Of a DNA stretch of 64,000 bases, positions 10,294 through 23,056 are shown one piece after another. Source of the DNA: Isoetes taiwanensis. Lineage: Eukaryota; Streptophyta; Lycopodiopsida; Isoetales; Isoetaceae. The stretch is from positions 12,656,546-12,720,545 of the forward strand of contig JAJEKV010000009.1 in the NCBI GenBank assembly GCA_021234155.1, written 5' to 3'. The notes beneath the pieces are model-generated. The model was not told the origin of the DNA and made no database searches. It worked only from the letters and a program-made list of their open reading frames with translations. The first letter of the stretch is position 1; every line of letters starts with the position of its first letter. The position numbers and the translations under genes were made by a program.

Positions 10294-13200
10294 TTCTTCC
10301 CACCTTAAAAATGATGCTGTCCTCAACATCAAGACTACTCTTGTTGTAGGGCAACACATCGTACATTGAAAGGGAGTCTCCCCTCCTTAAAGAGATAGCG
10401 TGAGATTATAAGTCACACAGACATTGTCATGTTCAAAGTGATTAAGTTTGAAATGACTTGTAATGTGCAATTTATAACTCTGGGATATAAAAGGTAGAGG
10501 TATAGGTCAGACATGATCATCTTTTAGGACTGTTTTCACAGTATACCTAATTTTGAGTTCATTGTTTGTACACATACATGTAACTGATTATATATTATAA
10601 ACGGGTATAGATATAAGATAAGATAAGATAAAGAAGTTCTATTTGTTCTTTTTAATATAGTAGACAATTCTATCATACTACAACTCATCGTAATGCTATT
10701 AAACTATGCCTATATGTTTGTTATATTTTCCGTTCACTTTGCAATTAATTTTATTACAGCCAGCCCTAATTTAATTTTGGATTAAAATTTTGTTTTCCTA
10801 TTTTGTTACAGTTTTAAGAACTTGTTTCTTATCCATAACGTTTTTATAATCATAATCTAAGTCTTGTTATTTTATCTTATTCTATTATATTTGGTTATGT
10901 GTTTAAATACCTTTCTCCTTTTGACTATCTTTTAGTGTTTCCACACTCGCATACTAGATCGATAGTTTACACTTAGCTGTACTGATAAACCTTGATGTGT
11001 AAAGGGTAAAGGCCCTTAGAAAATGAGACTACATTGTTGATTTAAATGTTGGTTTGATTTCAAATAAAGTTCTAAGGTGTGAAACTCCTATTGCTATATT
11101 GTTGGCTTTAAGTAACCATGGGTAAAAACCTTTGTGGAGCTAAATCTAAAAATCATGGATCTAAGGCTTGTGTATGATAATGCTCCAAATTAGAAAGGGT
11201 ATAGGCATAATGGAGGTTTTTTTTTTTTTAATAAGGATTGTTTTCCAAAAGTAATAGATGGTTCTTTAGGTCAATTGACCAACGGGATTCCGAGGTGAAC
11301 TAATACTAAAACGAGCTTTACCTCACATGAGCGCACACATATTAATTCATTAGTTATATGTATACATTTATTAGAGATCTAGATATTCTTACATTGACAT
11401 CGCATACGATATGACTAAGCATCGAAAACATGCTTGGTGCTTCTTGAGGCTATTATATAATGATGGATAAGCAGGTCCTGGGTTCTTACTTGAAGTAGAA
11501 GTACTAAACGTTGGGAATAAGGAGTGGTAAGTTATCTTGATTTGGGATCGATAGTCGAGAGAACTGGTATGACGATGTTTATTATCCCATTGAAGCACTG
11601 GACCTAATAATTACAAGAATTGATTTTTTTATGCGGCATCTATATTGCCATTCAATGTAGAAGGAGACTGGATATAGCACCATATATCTGATGGAGAAGT
11701 GGTTTATGATTATCTACCATAGACCACGTTAAGGAGGTACTATACTAAGGTGGAACCGGATTATAAGTACCCGGCTCATGAAAGGGAGATCACTTTAGAA
11801 GTGTAGGTTTTGACAATGGTGGTGAAGGTATAGAATGTCGACCCCCAGACACTTTATAGCTATTGCTACTTGAATCGAGGGTATGATTCATTTGAATCGG
11901 TAGAGAATAATATTGAAATAAAGATGCAAGATTATAGACGACTAAGAAGACCACGTAGGCACGTGGATATGCTTAATGACGTTGGTCAAATGCATGACGA
12001 TTATGCATTATATAAATTAAGAAAATGGACACATCTTATGTCCGCTGGGAGCATTGAGATGTCGTATAACAGACTGGACAATAGTGTGGAACGTAGTTTC
12101 CACACAAGGTCAAGAGAGTGGAGGTCGAACTCGAATCGAAGCGTGAATAAGCGTTCCGTGAAGGCTGTTGGAATGGAAGGCGGCAATTGCTAGCGAGAAG
12201 ATGCAAACCGTCCCGAAAAGCTACAAGGTATGTTGGAGCTTTGGTGAAGCCAGACTATGAAGGAAAGTTGACCTTCAACTAATGATACATTAGGAGGGCA
12301 AGTAGTGTACCCACACGATAAGTGGGAGACAAGAGGTGCTTGAAAGTCGTTGTAAACAACGTTTCAAAAATAGAGAATTTGGAGGGACACTTTGAATAGA
12401 CCAAAGTCTGGAGTATGAACAAGGTAGGTGCCCCATGAACATCTCAGCGAGGAGAATGTGCTCTGGACTTGGCATCGTGTGTGTATGCCGGGGAGTAGGT
12501 CCACGTTGGTCTATGCGTACTAGGACTATTGAATGGTAAAACGTAAGGCTAAAAAAAGAAAGGGTGTATAATAGAACTTTTAGTTCACATTCCATATGAA
12601 TACGGAAGTAATGAAGATAAGAGTCCTTATACCAGACGTTAAACATGTCCACTAGGAACTTAGGGTGGCATCTGCCCCTGTGGGATTTGTGACTAGAGCT
12701 TGAGGAGCAACGCAAACTAAGGCTAGAGAATCTAGAAAGTGTGGTGTCGAAACCACAGCATGTCTATGGTACCAGATAATCGAGTTGAGGACATAAATTG
12801 GTGGCAAGTATGAACATAGCTAGGTGGCTATGTCAATGAGTTACATATGAGTCTAGACTTAGGGTTGGTGCACACATGTTACTATATCACATAATTACAC
12901 GATGGGAATGGTGGATGTTGGAAGGACTTAGTAGTATCAAATACTACACTAGTGAGGACATCAAGGATGTCGATTGTGGCATCCAGATGTATGTCATATA
13001 TATACGAAGATATTGGTTTAGGTATGCTTTACCAGAGATAAGCATTCAAGCTATCCGAATGGTTAGAGTTGACTATTTTAGATACGTCATACTAAGGAAT
13101 ATGAGAAGAGTTTAAATCAGTGAGAATAGCCAGAGCTTAACTACTCAAAGGTTCTAGATACCAATGAATTACTTCAGCGTTATAATCTGAGAGCATTTAT

Positions 13201-16200
13201 TGGGTTTTGGGAATAAAAGATGTATAAAATATCGCATTCCCCTGATGGAAGAAAAGAAGGAGTACGATGACTTTGGCGATTATACCTTTAGGGATAACCG
13301 AGAAGAGGGTAATGCATAGCAATTCCAAGTCCCGACAAAAATCAAGACGAGGTGCATAGATCAGAAGGGGTGAGATTATATAGACCAGTAGTCCATATAG
13401 CCTAAGAGTTACCCGACTCGCGGGGGAACAATTCTAGATACTGAAGTAGAAGGTGGAGGATCCGTTGCCTTAAGGCATAGACCTCTTATAGATTATGACT
13501 TTGAAACTCTTAAGAGGAGAAGGAATCGGATAACTATATGGCGGTTACTAACGAAGATTGAAACATTGGGTTTTCCTACTAAGAGACCAAGAGGTTTTAG
13601 TGCCTCCACTTCATTATGAGGGAGCCAAAGACAACAACATTTGAAGCTGATCAAAAACTGAAGTTCACATGATAACTTAAGAAAAATAGGTTAATTGTGA
13701 CTAAGCGTGGTTGATATTGAGGACGCAAAGGATCCTTAGTGAAAGAAGCCTTCAGAAAAGCTCGTCATGTGGGGTAGTAGCCGTCGGAAGTATGGCATAA
13801 TCCCGTGGGGAAATCATAGTTTATGTACGGGGTTAAAGTACCCTATGGCACTGAAGGAATGGTTGAAATAGCTAGAGACCCTATCAAAATATAGGCAGCA
13901 TATACAAATCCAACATAAAGTTGGCCCCTGTCCATTTGGGAAGTAGGTCCACATCATAAAGGTACATAGGCAATGAGTTTTGTTTAAAAGAACTACCAAG
14001 GTTACACTTTAGCTAAGTTAGAGCAGAGCTCTAGCATTGTGGGATGAGGATATATGTTTATTAGGTACATACTATGTACATATACGATAAACATCTTGGA
14101 GAGGTAATCTAAGTCGGGACATGGGGAGAGAGAGACGAGTGTACCCCAAAGTTACTGATGAAGGGTCTAGATATATGTTTGAATTGTGCAAGGGACCGTC
14201 AATTCGTTGCATGCTAGGGTATGATGTGGTAGTTGGCACTTGAAATAAATGTCAACGGCCAATAGAATGAAGCTTAAGATGATTGAGTGGAACAGTACAA
14301 TAGTAGAATTTCTAGATAGATAGCGAATAACAGTTACTTGCTAGAAGTTCAAATGTGTCTTGCATAGACACTTAAGACTAGCTTTCCCACATGATCCATA
14401 CGGATCGATCGCAGGTGAAACAGACATGGGTTACATGGAGGTGCAAGTTAGAATATCTGAGGACTTCGAACATGGATACAAGTCCCAATTTATATCAAAT
14501 GTCGAGTGTGTAGGAAGACTCACAAAATACCAGGTAGGCACCTTGATGACTCCAGGTAATTTATGATTTATACAAAGGGTCACTCACTCTTAGGCCATGA
14601 CTATGGCTTAAAGTGGATGCCACGTCATTTGGAATGCCACAACAGCGTCATACCATCAAGACAGAGAAATATAATGACTAACATTTCTAAGATGTAGGAC
14701 AAGGTTGAATCATAACCCCCAATGATAGGTGGGTTAACATCATAGGGGCCATATAATAGCGGCTTAGAAGCCACAAGACGGTTAATGAATACGTAAAGGA
14801 GTAAATGGATTGGTGACTCGACTGAATAAAGGTCACAGTCAAAGGGTGAATTGTGTATCTTTGTGGCGAAAGTAAGGGTCTTTCGAAAGAAGAGGAGGAA
14901 TAAAGACCCTTATTAATGATATTTATCAATCTGGATAGGAAGGTTATTACCTAACATGAAGGGTAGTCTTTGCTAACATGCAAAGATATACCTGCGGCTT
15001 GAAAGGCAGCAAGAGCTGAAAAACTCTTTAAAGATTTGGTGTATGGCTTAAGGAAGAAGACTTCTATGTCCTAGGACAAGATGGTGAATTAAATTCACCA
15101 AGGACATTTTTAATAATTAGATAGATAGGTAGATAGCATTTATATGTCATGCCACATTGGCAACATCCATGAGAACATATGACAGACCCCCAGAGACTTG
15201 AACACAAGATCTCTGGAGGAGGCCTATCTTGAGGGGTCTTTGGGTGGTACTGTCCTTTGGGATATTCACATAATCCCTTGGAATACGTAAGTTCATTTGC
15301 GGAACTTAAAGATGTTTAGGCATTAAAATAATGGTTGGAAATACTTTGCCCGGACCATATCTAGATACCCTAGAAGGAGGTGACTAACAACGGTTGGATG
15401 CCATTGGAATGTACGAGAGAACAACTCCAAAAGAGGGTAGACTGCTGTCAATTCGACAGGCATGTGGCGCAGATAAATAATCACGACCATATAGGCGGTG
15501 AACTTTGGCACAAAATAATACTAAAGTTTGTACCCGGGATTGGTTAGAATAAAGTGTTGACATTGTTGTGCGGGTTCTAAAACAAGCACCTACTACGTGT
15601 TACTAAGTATGTGTCCTGATCTGGGGGAAGTGATCCATAAAAGGAACACGACGAATGAGAGGAAATATTGAAGGGTGATAGGATCAAAGAAATCCAAACC
15701 CATGGTCTAGAGGGGTGCTGCATGGCAGTCCCTAGTCGCGGTTGGGCTATGAGAGGTCCTTTCTCTGGGAAAGGACACGAGTCAAGGTTTAGACACGAGA
15801 GAGACAACGCTAATTATAATTATGTCTATAAAATATTACTTAACCCTTAATATATAACGTCGAATAAGGTCTAATATAAAGCATATGAATGTAGTATAGA
15901 TTGAATCATGGCAAGGCCCGAAGAAATTTTGTTATCGAGGCATTTACCAAAGGAAAAAATATTTAAAGCTATAGGTCTAAGAACGTCGATAACTGGACAT
16001 TATTATCGTCGTCTAGAGAATATCCAAGGTGAATAGTGGATTAGAATCCAACTTGGAAGTTTCTATCTTACTCCGAGGAATTTCCTTCCATCGCTCAACG
16101 GGAACGTATGTCGGTATGGTTGCGGAAACATTCCTTGAATAATAATGATAATAACTCTTAAGTTATTCCACCCTAGCTCACTATGGTTGCACAAGTTACT

Positions 16201-16341
16201 ATTGGAATTGTTGCCACCTAAAAGGGGAGTTTACAAGTGGCGTTGGTTTGGGGAAAAGTGATGGTAGACAAGAGTCGTTCTAGAGAAACAGTGATACTAT
16301 TGGTTAAGTATAACAAGGGAGCATTACATTAACTAAAAAAA

Positions 16342-16403
16342 GGCTTACCTTGTTAGTAAAGGGTTTGGCTGGGTGGTGGGAGATCAAGGGTTCAAGTCCC
16401 CAT
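16342..16403 (+). repeat. tRNA-derived SINE-like head 1
   Basis: A B-box consensus ggttcaagtcc at 16389-16399 lies behind a degenerate A-box-like region (ttagtaaagggtttgg). The composition is that of a short pol III promoter of a SINE. No clear 3' tail or target duplication was found. Confidence 0.4.
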
Positions 16404-16489
16404 AAAACACTTTTATATAAAAGTTGCTATAGAGAGAAATAGGGTACTGTATGTGTATAAGATTTATATGAAACATATATATTACTTCA

Positions 16490-16562
16490 AGAGAGCTTGG
16501 TGTGGTGGTAAGCACCTAGGCTTGGAGTGGAGAGGTCATGGGTTCAAATCTGGGTCGAGATG
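16490..16562 (+). repeat. tRNA-derived SINE-like head 2
   Basis: The A-box-like tggtggtaagcacc (about 16503-16516) and B-box ggttcaaatc (16541-16550) have tRNA-like spacing. An A-rich stretch (ctaaaaaaag) follows at 16563. It is an independent sequence from head 1, 150 bp away on the same strand. Confidence 0.45.
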
Positions 16563-16617
16563 CTAAAAAAAGTAGGTATATGAAAAAAATACGAAAATTT
16601 TTATATGGCAAAAATAA

Positions 16618-16680
16618 AGCGGCGCAACTTATAGCGTTTATCTCGCGATTCTGGAGTGACCAAACCCGGGATGCGCCGCT
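16618..16680. other. Hairpin with perfect 9 bp GC-rich stem
   Basis: Arms AGCGGCGCA (16618-16626) and TGCGCCGCT (16672-16680) are perfectly complementary across a 45 bp loop. It sits about 350 bp from the PBS, in what would be the element's 5' leader, where retroelement packaging or dimerisation structures usually lie. Confidence 0.5.
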
Positions 16681-17026
16681 GTTGGGTTTGGCACCTTGTT
16701 CGACTTTCTGATGCCAGTTGATGACCCCCTTAAAGTATTTGGACTATTGCCGGATGCATTGGAGCAAAAATCGCCTCAATCCGAGTTACCTAGAGAAAGT
16801 TATGGCCTCCGGAAGAAAGGGACTGCATTCTGCCGAAACTGAACATAACTTCATCTTAATATTTGGAATTTTTTTTCTTCTTAACTAGCTCAATCCTCAC
16901 ATACTTAGGCCAAAACTCATCCTACTTATGGATTTGGTGTAAGTTCCTACGTTGGAGGTCCCCTACTATCTAACGGTCTAACGAGTTAGACATGGCCAGG
17001 GCTATGATCTGGTCTACCAAGATCAT

Positions 17027-17038
17027 GCTCTGATACCA
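17027..17038 (-). other. Primer-binding site (initiator Met tRNA)
   Basis: The minus strand reads TGGTATCAGAGC, the complement of the 3' end of plant initiator tRNA-Met. It lies one base inside LTR F. It is the only PBS in the 1-18.6 kb array and fixes the element's orientation. Confidence 0.9.
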
Positions 17039-17039
17039 C

Positions 17040-18634
17040 TATGACGCTCCCTGAATCCATATAATGCTCCCATCATATAAATACAGGAAATTCCCCTCCC
17101 ATGGCGAATCCATCACCACGGAAAGGCCCTCCGTCTGACTCGGACCACTTGTGATGGCCAAGTGTTCGGGTGAAGGACACGGAGGTGTCATTCGTCCCAC
17201 GCCTTCTATGGGAATCCTATATAGCGGAAGCGTACATACATGTTAGCACCTAGCAACAATACTAATAAATAATATACCACTACGAAGGGTGGCCCATCAT
17301 CATCAATATAACCAACAATAGAATACCAACATAACAAAGGAAATACACTATAACTAAGGGCTCTACCCCGGGCTCAGACTCATGGGGGCGTCACCGGTCG
17401 GGGGCCTCAAGATAACAAAGCAGACAGAGGTATAACATGGCATTGGCTGGCATAAGAAAAATGGCTAGGGTAGTCCACTCCATCCGCCCCCTCATTGCAC
17501 ACTTTGCGTAATAGGGTTGGATCATACTATGGCGTGCTTGTAGCCCTCAGGAGACATAATCCCAAGGAATCACCCTTTCCGGGACTACTCAGGGTTACAT
17601 CTCCCGGTCCGATGAAGGCCAGGGTCGGAGAAGCGTCTCCTCCCAGAGTATGATGGATCCACAGGGTGTGCTAGAACACGTGCCCCCTCGGTGACCCCGC
17701 ATCCGTGCGACTTACTCTCCCTAAATCTAAAGGTCACTCACCAACCCGATTCGAGCCCGGGCGGCCATATAGGCTCCCACCCTCGGCCCGGGCGTGTCGG
17801 ACCCATACCCAGCCCACACCACGGTGGCCGGCTATAAGCCTAGCACACTATAGGAGTCCGTGGCCCGTGCTAGGCAAGACCCCACCCCGATTCACCCTCA
17901 TACTTTTCGTTGTGCAGTGCTTTGAACCACAACATAGCATCCCGGCCGGGGTTGTAGGCGCATTTCTTGGGTTTTAAGGGTTCTATCTAGGAACATCTCT
18001 ACTTCTAGATGGCCTTTAGGTCTCTACCCCCCTTTTACCCATACAACACAGGAGGAACAGAAAGAAGCTATCCTTATACATCCATCCATCCATAGCTACG
18101 AATAGAACATAAAATAGATATTAACCATACATCTAATCATACAAGGGTTAATCCTAGCTACCTTCTGAGCATACAAGGGTTAGTTCTATGACTATCTAGG
18201 AATCCAAGCTATCTATGTACTATAACCGGCATCAAGCTAGGTCCACTATCGCTCGGGTTCTCCATCGTTCTGGCTAGAACAAGGTGGAACAACAACTCGT
18301 CCTCCACCAACCTCCCCCAATTCGAATTGGGGCAAATGGGGGCACAAAACCCCAATTTGGGTCCCAAGTTAGTAATTCTCCCATGCCCAATCGATTTGGG
18401 CCAGGTGGCAACTCTGGGTTGGCTAATATTAACTAATTTGATATTTTTAGCCCTTTTTAATATTAGGTTAAGCCATAAATTCGAATTAGGATTTTGGGTT
18501 AGGTTTTCACTTTAATGATTAATTATTAACATAGCTAACCTTAGATTATGAATAATTAATGTGCCATTAATTATTCATAGTGACGTGTCATGTATTTATA
18601 CTTAAAAAGGCGTATAAATATGTGGAACATCACA
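17040..18634 (-). repeat. LTR copy F (5' LTR)
   Basis: A 1595 bp LTR with PBS beside its left edge (atgacgctcc) and right edge ...CATCACA, so on the minus strand it runs TGTGATG...CGTCATA. The right flank tctaatcggg is not retroelement sequence, so 18634/18635 is the true outer boundary of the array. Confidence 0.85.
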
Positions 18635-20228
18635 TCTAATCGGGCAAGAATTGTCTATAGCACGGGCAAAGGACATCGATCCAACTTAGTTCGCAGTGTC
18701 ACTTCCTGCTCATCTCTGCGTTTGGGCTTCCGTCTGTTTGCCTATCTCTGTATTTGGGACTCGTTCCTGGGCTACAAAAGAAAACAATGGGTTAGAGGTA
18801 GAAATGGCCAAAGACCATATAAAAAATGGAGATGGGATTACCTGCATGAAGCCAGTAGATCCGACATGTGAGCACCTGTCTGCCAAGGGAAGAAAAAGGG
18901 AAATTAGTATGCTACTGATTTAGCGCCAGAGCATCTACTTGGACCTAAAGCCAAAGTAAATGTAAGTCCCCAGTGAATTGAATGATGATTAAAAAAAAAA
19001 AGAGAGGAAAAGGAAGGCTGAAGAAGCTACCACGCTTTGTCTTGCCATTGCCATAGTTGTGCCTATTGATTTTGCAAGCAACTGCTCTCCATAGCTTGCC
19101 ATAGATATGGATTTTTGGACATGCTTGCCATAGCTTGTCAGCAAAGATCTTGTTCTCTAGTTATGAAGGTTAGAACTTCGCCCGCGTGACTCTGATCAAA
19201 ACTTCTTTGTTAAACCAAATCTCCATCGATTCAATTTACCAAAGCCGAGAGCATTTTGTAGTTTGATTGAGCGATGGAGCAAGTAAGTGGATAGGGCTTA
19301 CTTCACAAGGAAGAAATCCTACGGATTGCTTGCAGAGGAAAAAATGGGGTAGCTAGGATGGCCAAGATCATCTTGCGAAATGGACGGCTGGGATTTGCGC
19401 CTTGGTGACACGAAAATTCCAAGGCACCAACGAAGCAAGATTATATAAGTTTAGATAAATATAAATGTTCTTTTACCACCCTCCACATCTTGGCCTTATT
19501 TGATAGAGTTTCTTTCCTTTGTGTTATGAAATAGTCTTGAGTTACTTTGTGCTAATAAGAGAGATTTTAGATAGTTTTTATGGTTGTGTTTTATTATTAG
19601 AATAGAATCTTGTCTAAATGTGATGAATGGATGGAATTTTAAGTCTACAAAGTTGGCATATATAATTGTTCATTCTACATTTTTATTCCAAAAAGTTAAT
19701 CTTGGGAAGGCAATGCCCAAATGGTGTGTGGAACCTTATATAAGCTTTTAAAGGCTGCCATTCAGATAAATGGCCATTTGTTACCACATTGATAATCATT
19801 TCAAATAAAACTTCAATGCAACAAGATCTTCCCTAGAGACTAAGGTTAATGACCTAAGGTAAATGTAATATAAGTCATTCCAAAGCTATCGGGATTAGAA
19901 AAAGGATTATCTTCTTAGCCTATATAGATTTCCTAGAAGTAGACATTTAACTTAAACCCAAAACTAAACCACAACGATTCTTATAACATGAAACAATTGG
20001 TTGGTGTGCAATTGGTGCCCACTCATGTTACCATCTATACTTTACAAATTGATGGCATAGCAACTATATTTGACAAAAAGAAGAAGCAACTTACGACACA
20101 TAGCATTGGCAACAAATGATTGGACATATGACCCACACCAAAATTGCACATTCGTGGAAGAACATGATTACTTGTAATTGCAAGAAATATATGTCTAATA
20201 CTAGAAAATCGGGCTGTTTGTGACATGT
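18635..20228. other. Intergenic stretch without recognised genes
   Basis: No ORF over 100 codons and no recognised repeat or RNA. Two overlapping short plus-strand frames at 18590-18923 start inside the LTR and run into the flank. They look fortuitous. Confidence 0.5.
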
Positions 20229-21040
20229 TCAAATGAATATTTTATTTATATAAGTGCTTTCTTTATATACAACATTCGGGGTGTACATTCGGTGATCTTT
20301 TTGTAATGCACCTTGATGTGATGTTTTCGTAATAACAATTTTGATTCCTGCTTGTGAAGTGCACCTTGAGAGAGCAACATAAAGTTGACCATGTGCAAAA
20401 ATTGGCGCTGGCAAATAAAGCCCAATGGCCTCAAAAGATTGGCCTTGCGACTTGTTGATTGTCATCGAGAATGCCAAACGGATTGGTTGTCTCCTGATGA
20501 ATGGTATGTGTGAATCAGACGGCATCAGATTGATCTATGGGAGCAGGGTTGGGGGGTCTCTGAATTGTCCTGTAATTATTTTTGCTTATAGGATTCTTTG
20601 TGTTGCATGGGTGATGCGCAGGCATGTCCCGTTGTACAGCCCATCTTGCAGATACGTGTTCCTTAGCAACATCATTATTGCTCCTACCTTGATATTGAGC
20701 TAGGCGGCATTCCGGAGGGTGTGAGATGGTTAATAAATTCAATTAAAAAATTCCTAATGTCCTCTTCCTCTTCCCTGTTGAGAGCATCGGTGACGATGTA
20801 TGGATGCAAATCTACATGCAACCTTCGCAAGGTCTTGTCGCTGAGTTTCAATGTATCCTCATTTTTTTGGAAATAGTATGGATTTTTCGAACAGCTATTC
20901 CAATGCATGTGCTTGGCAGCTGAAAGACATCTGCAGGAAGTGTAGGCTCGTCGTTCATTTGTTTGCGATCTTTCTCTGTCACATGCGCGTCTGGCTTTCT
21001 GCTCCTCTAATGTCTCCTCTCTCTGTATGCGTCGCATCAT
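20229..21040 (-). pseudogene. Helitron-type PIF1 helicase, C-terminal fragment
   Basis: Read on the minus strand, 21040-20700 encodes a charged segment followed by LTPSGMP. After a frameshift near 20700 comes LNIKVGAIMMLLRN and, after an in-frame stop near 20590, RLAFSMTINKSQGQ and HGQLYVALSRCTS (about 20345-20480), ending at a stop at 20229. These are the conserved C-terminal motifs of PIF1-like helicases carried by plant Helitrons. Walker A and B and the Rep/HUH part are absent, so only a broken tail remains. A PIF1 host gene is less likely because of the decay and the repeat context. Confidence 0.8.
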
Positions 21041-22343
21041 TATATTTTGCTATTTTGCAATTAATAGTGTGTTCTGCACAAACAATAAGCAGAAGTAGGG
21101 TTAAATTAGCTTTGTTGGAACCTAAGGTGCCTACAGCCACATTGATATATAGAAACAATATTACAACAGTTCCACTAGAACATTCTAGATATATTCAATT
21201 ACATGTGTTGTAATATATTTAAAAGTTTTCTAGACTCCCCCCTGACTGAAGTACTTGCAATATTAAAGAGAATTATTATGGAAATTGCCATTTTGTGATA
21301 CGTTAGCTTGGGGAAGAAAGCCCATGATGTTGTTATTATTGTTCCAAAGAGACATTGTTAGCACCAAGTGCCCTAAAATACGCATTACACCCTCTGTACA
21401 TATTAGGAGCTCCAAAATCATTTAGGGGCATACAATTATTGGTTGCCCCATAATCATTGGGCGGCGTATCATTATTGGGTGCCCCATAAACATTGGACGT
21501 GGGGAGGCCAATAATGTGGGGTTGGCTGACCGTATGTGAATGCGTCATATTCTATCATTGCTTTTGTTGCATTGCTAATAAATGCAATTAAATACGTTAC
21601 ATAGAAACAAAGTGCCTTCACAATTTGTGGATAGCTTTCTAAAGTTTAACCCCACAATACAAATCACGACTCCTTTGATGGAACATTGCAAAGTATAACT
21701 TAGAAAAGTTGATCATGCTAATAGCTCATTTAGTAGATTTTATATCAACACGCCTATTAATTTGTAACTTAGAAAGACTTGCCAAATGTAATATGCATAC
21801 CCAATATCTAATTTTGTCATCATACTCCAGAAAGGACCCCATAGATCTAAAACTCTAATGATCTCAAATCTGGACAATATAAAAGTTTCAATTGCAAATC
21901 GTAAATCAGGCCTTAAATACAAAAGCGTGGTGATGCATAGAAGAACATCGTTGCTCCTATGCCAATGCCACATATTTGATGAACACCCATGTATCATATC
22001 ATCATTCCAGCATCCTTGCAACTGCAAATGGTGCACAGACACTATCAGCACTATATTCATGAAATGTGCAACATAATAAAGAATTTTTCTAAACGTTTGC
22101 CTGAAAAAAGAAAGCCTAGCTTGACAAGGTGTTGTGCACAGAGGGTTGCCCTTTATGGCCGAAGGTTGAGGTGGCTTAAATCATACTTCAAAGTCATGTT
22201 TTCACAATCAATCAAAATTGCTACTTCAAAACAATAGACTACTTGATACCACGACTTTATGGGAATTGGCCTGAAGAAATCTTTGGTGCTCGGCATGAAA
22301 CAAGTATTGCAGAAGCAGTCTAGTTATTGCAAGTCGCTCATCC
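21041..22343. other. Stretch without recognised genes
   Basis: A minus-strand frame at 21336-21548 contains an imperfect Asn/Pro-rich repeat (GAPNN, GATNN, GAPN). It has no recognised relatives and is probably low-complexity noise. At about 22126-22152 a short motif (aaggtgttgtgcac...gggttgcc) recurs at 30639-30660. Confidence 0.4.
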
Positions 22344-22830
22344 TCACTGTTCTTGAAGTTCGGAATCGGCATTCATGAAAGAAAACTGTAGCTTATCCAC
22401 GGCAGATAGACCTTTATTACAATTTAAGAGTCGCCAATTAGAGAAGTAGCTTATCAGCTTTCTTGTGTAGCAAACGATTTCGGCTAACACTATGTATGTA
22501 CTTGTAGGCACTCCAATTCCTCTTGCTAGCATTATTAGATGATACCAAGGACAGGATTGTTATTGCAAGGTCCGTAACATATTTGTAACTTGCCCTTGGC
22601 CTGCCACCATGCATAGGATTCCATGTTGGGCTCTTTCTTGTGACTCTCCAACATATCATGCAGTTCTTCATCTACCCATCTTCCACTTAGGTTCTGATAC
22701 TCAGCTAACTCGGGAATGGAGACTTTATAGTCTGGCCCATTGGGATACTGGAGCTTTGCAACCTTATTCAATGAATCTATCACTTCTTTATCTACATGGT
22801 GGTCCATGTCATGGTTGTATGGGGCATCAT
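22344..22830 (-). pseudogene. hAT transposase, C-terminal dimerisation fragment
   Basis: On the minus strand 22807-22540 encodes DHHVDKEVID...LAEYQNLSG...EELHDML...YAWWQAKGK. After a frameshift the adjacent frame gives AITILSLVSSNNASKRNWSA and then HSVSRNRL (about 22450-22570). The WW motif and SSNNASKRNWSA...RNRL are the signature of the hAT dimerisation domain, normally SSSCAERNWS...RNRL. The rest of a hAT gene in the same orientation lies at 27545-28660, so this is probably the severed 3' end of that gene. Confidence 0.8.
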
Positions 22831-23056
22831 GGATATCATTGTATGACTTCTTCCATCAGACTTGAAAATCCTTCAACAGTAACGTGTGCTTGGCATTATC
22901 AAAAGGTGCATTGGGTCTATCATGCTGCAAGAATGAATGAATTGAATGCCAACACCTTCGAACCTTGCAAGTGCTTGTCTTCAAAGAATCTAGAGTTTTA
23001 ATGGCATGACAAACAGATTGCATGCTCCTCATAATAGTATATATAGTATAATAGAT

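Larger units (their letters stand above)
7914..12475. repeat. Tandem duplication, unit 2
   Basis: A second copy of 1420-7913 lacking the 1.9 kb insert. It contains a truncated LTR (D), the tRNA-like pair, full LTR E, and internal DNA. Homology to unit 1 ends at about 12475, where unit 2 continues into new internal sequence (gcatcgtgtgtgtatgcc) while unit 1 meets unit 2. Confidence 0.85.
10294..17039 (-). mobile_element. Internal region of minus-strand LTR element (non-coding or decayed)
   Basis: About 6.7 kb lies between LTR E and LTR F. Short frames exist throughout, but I could not identify gag, protease, RT or integrase motifs on either strand. It reads as a LARD-type element or a heavily decayed pol. 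Features inside are two tRNA-derived SINE-like heads near 16.4-16.56 kb, a stable hairpin at 16618-16680, and the primer-binding site at its minus-strand 5' edge. The stretch 12476-16340 holds nothing else I can name. Confidence 0.55.

Noticed and set aside
12290-12715. 141-codon minus-strand ORF in the first LTR element, considered as gag or pol
   Set aside because: No zinc knuckle, DTG, FxDD or other retroelement motif is visible, and it spans no conserved block shared with the coding gypsy element.
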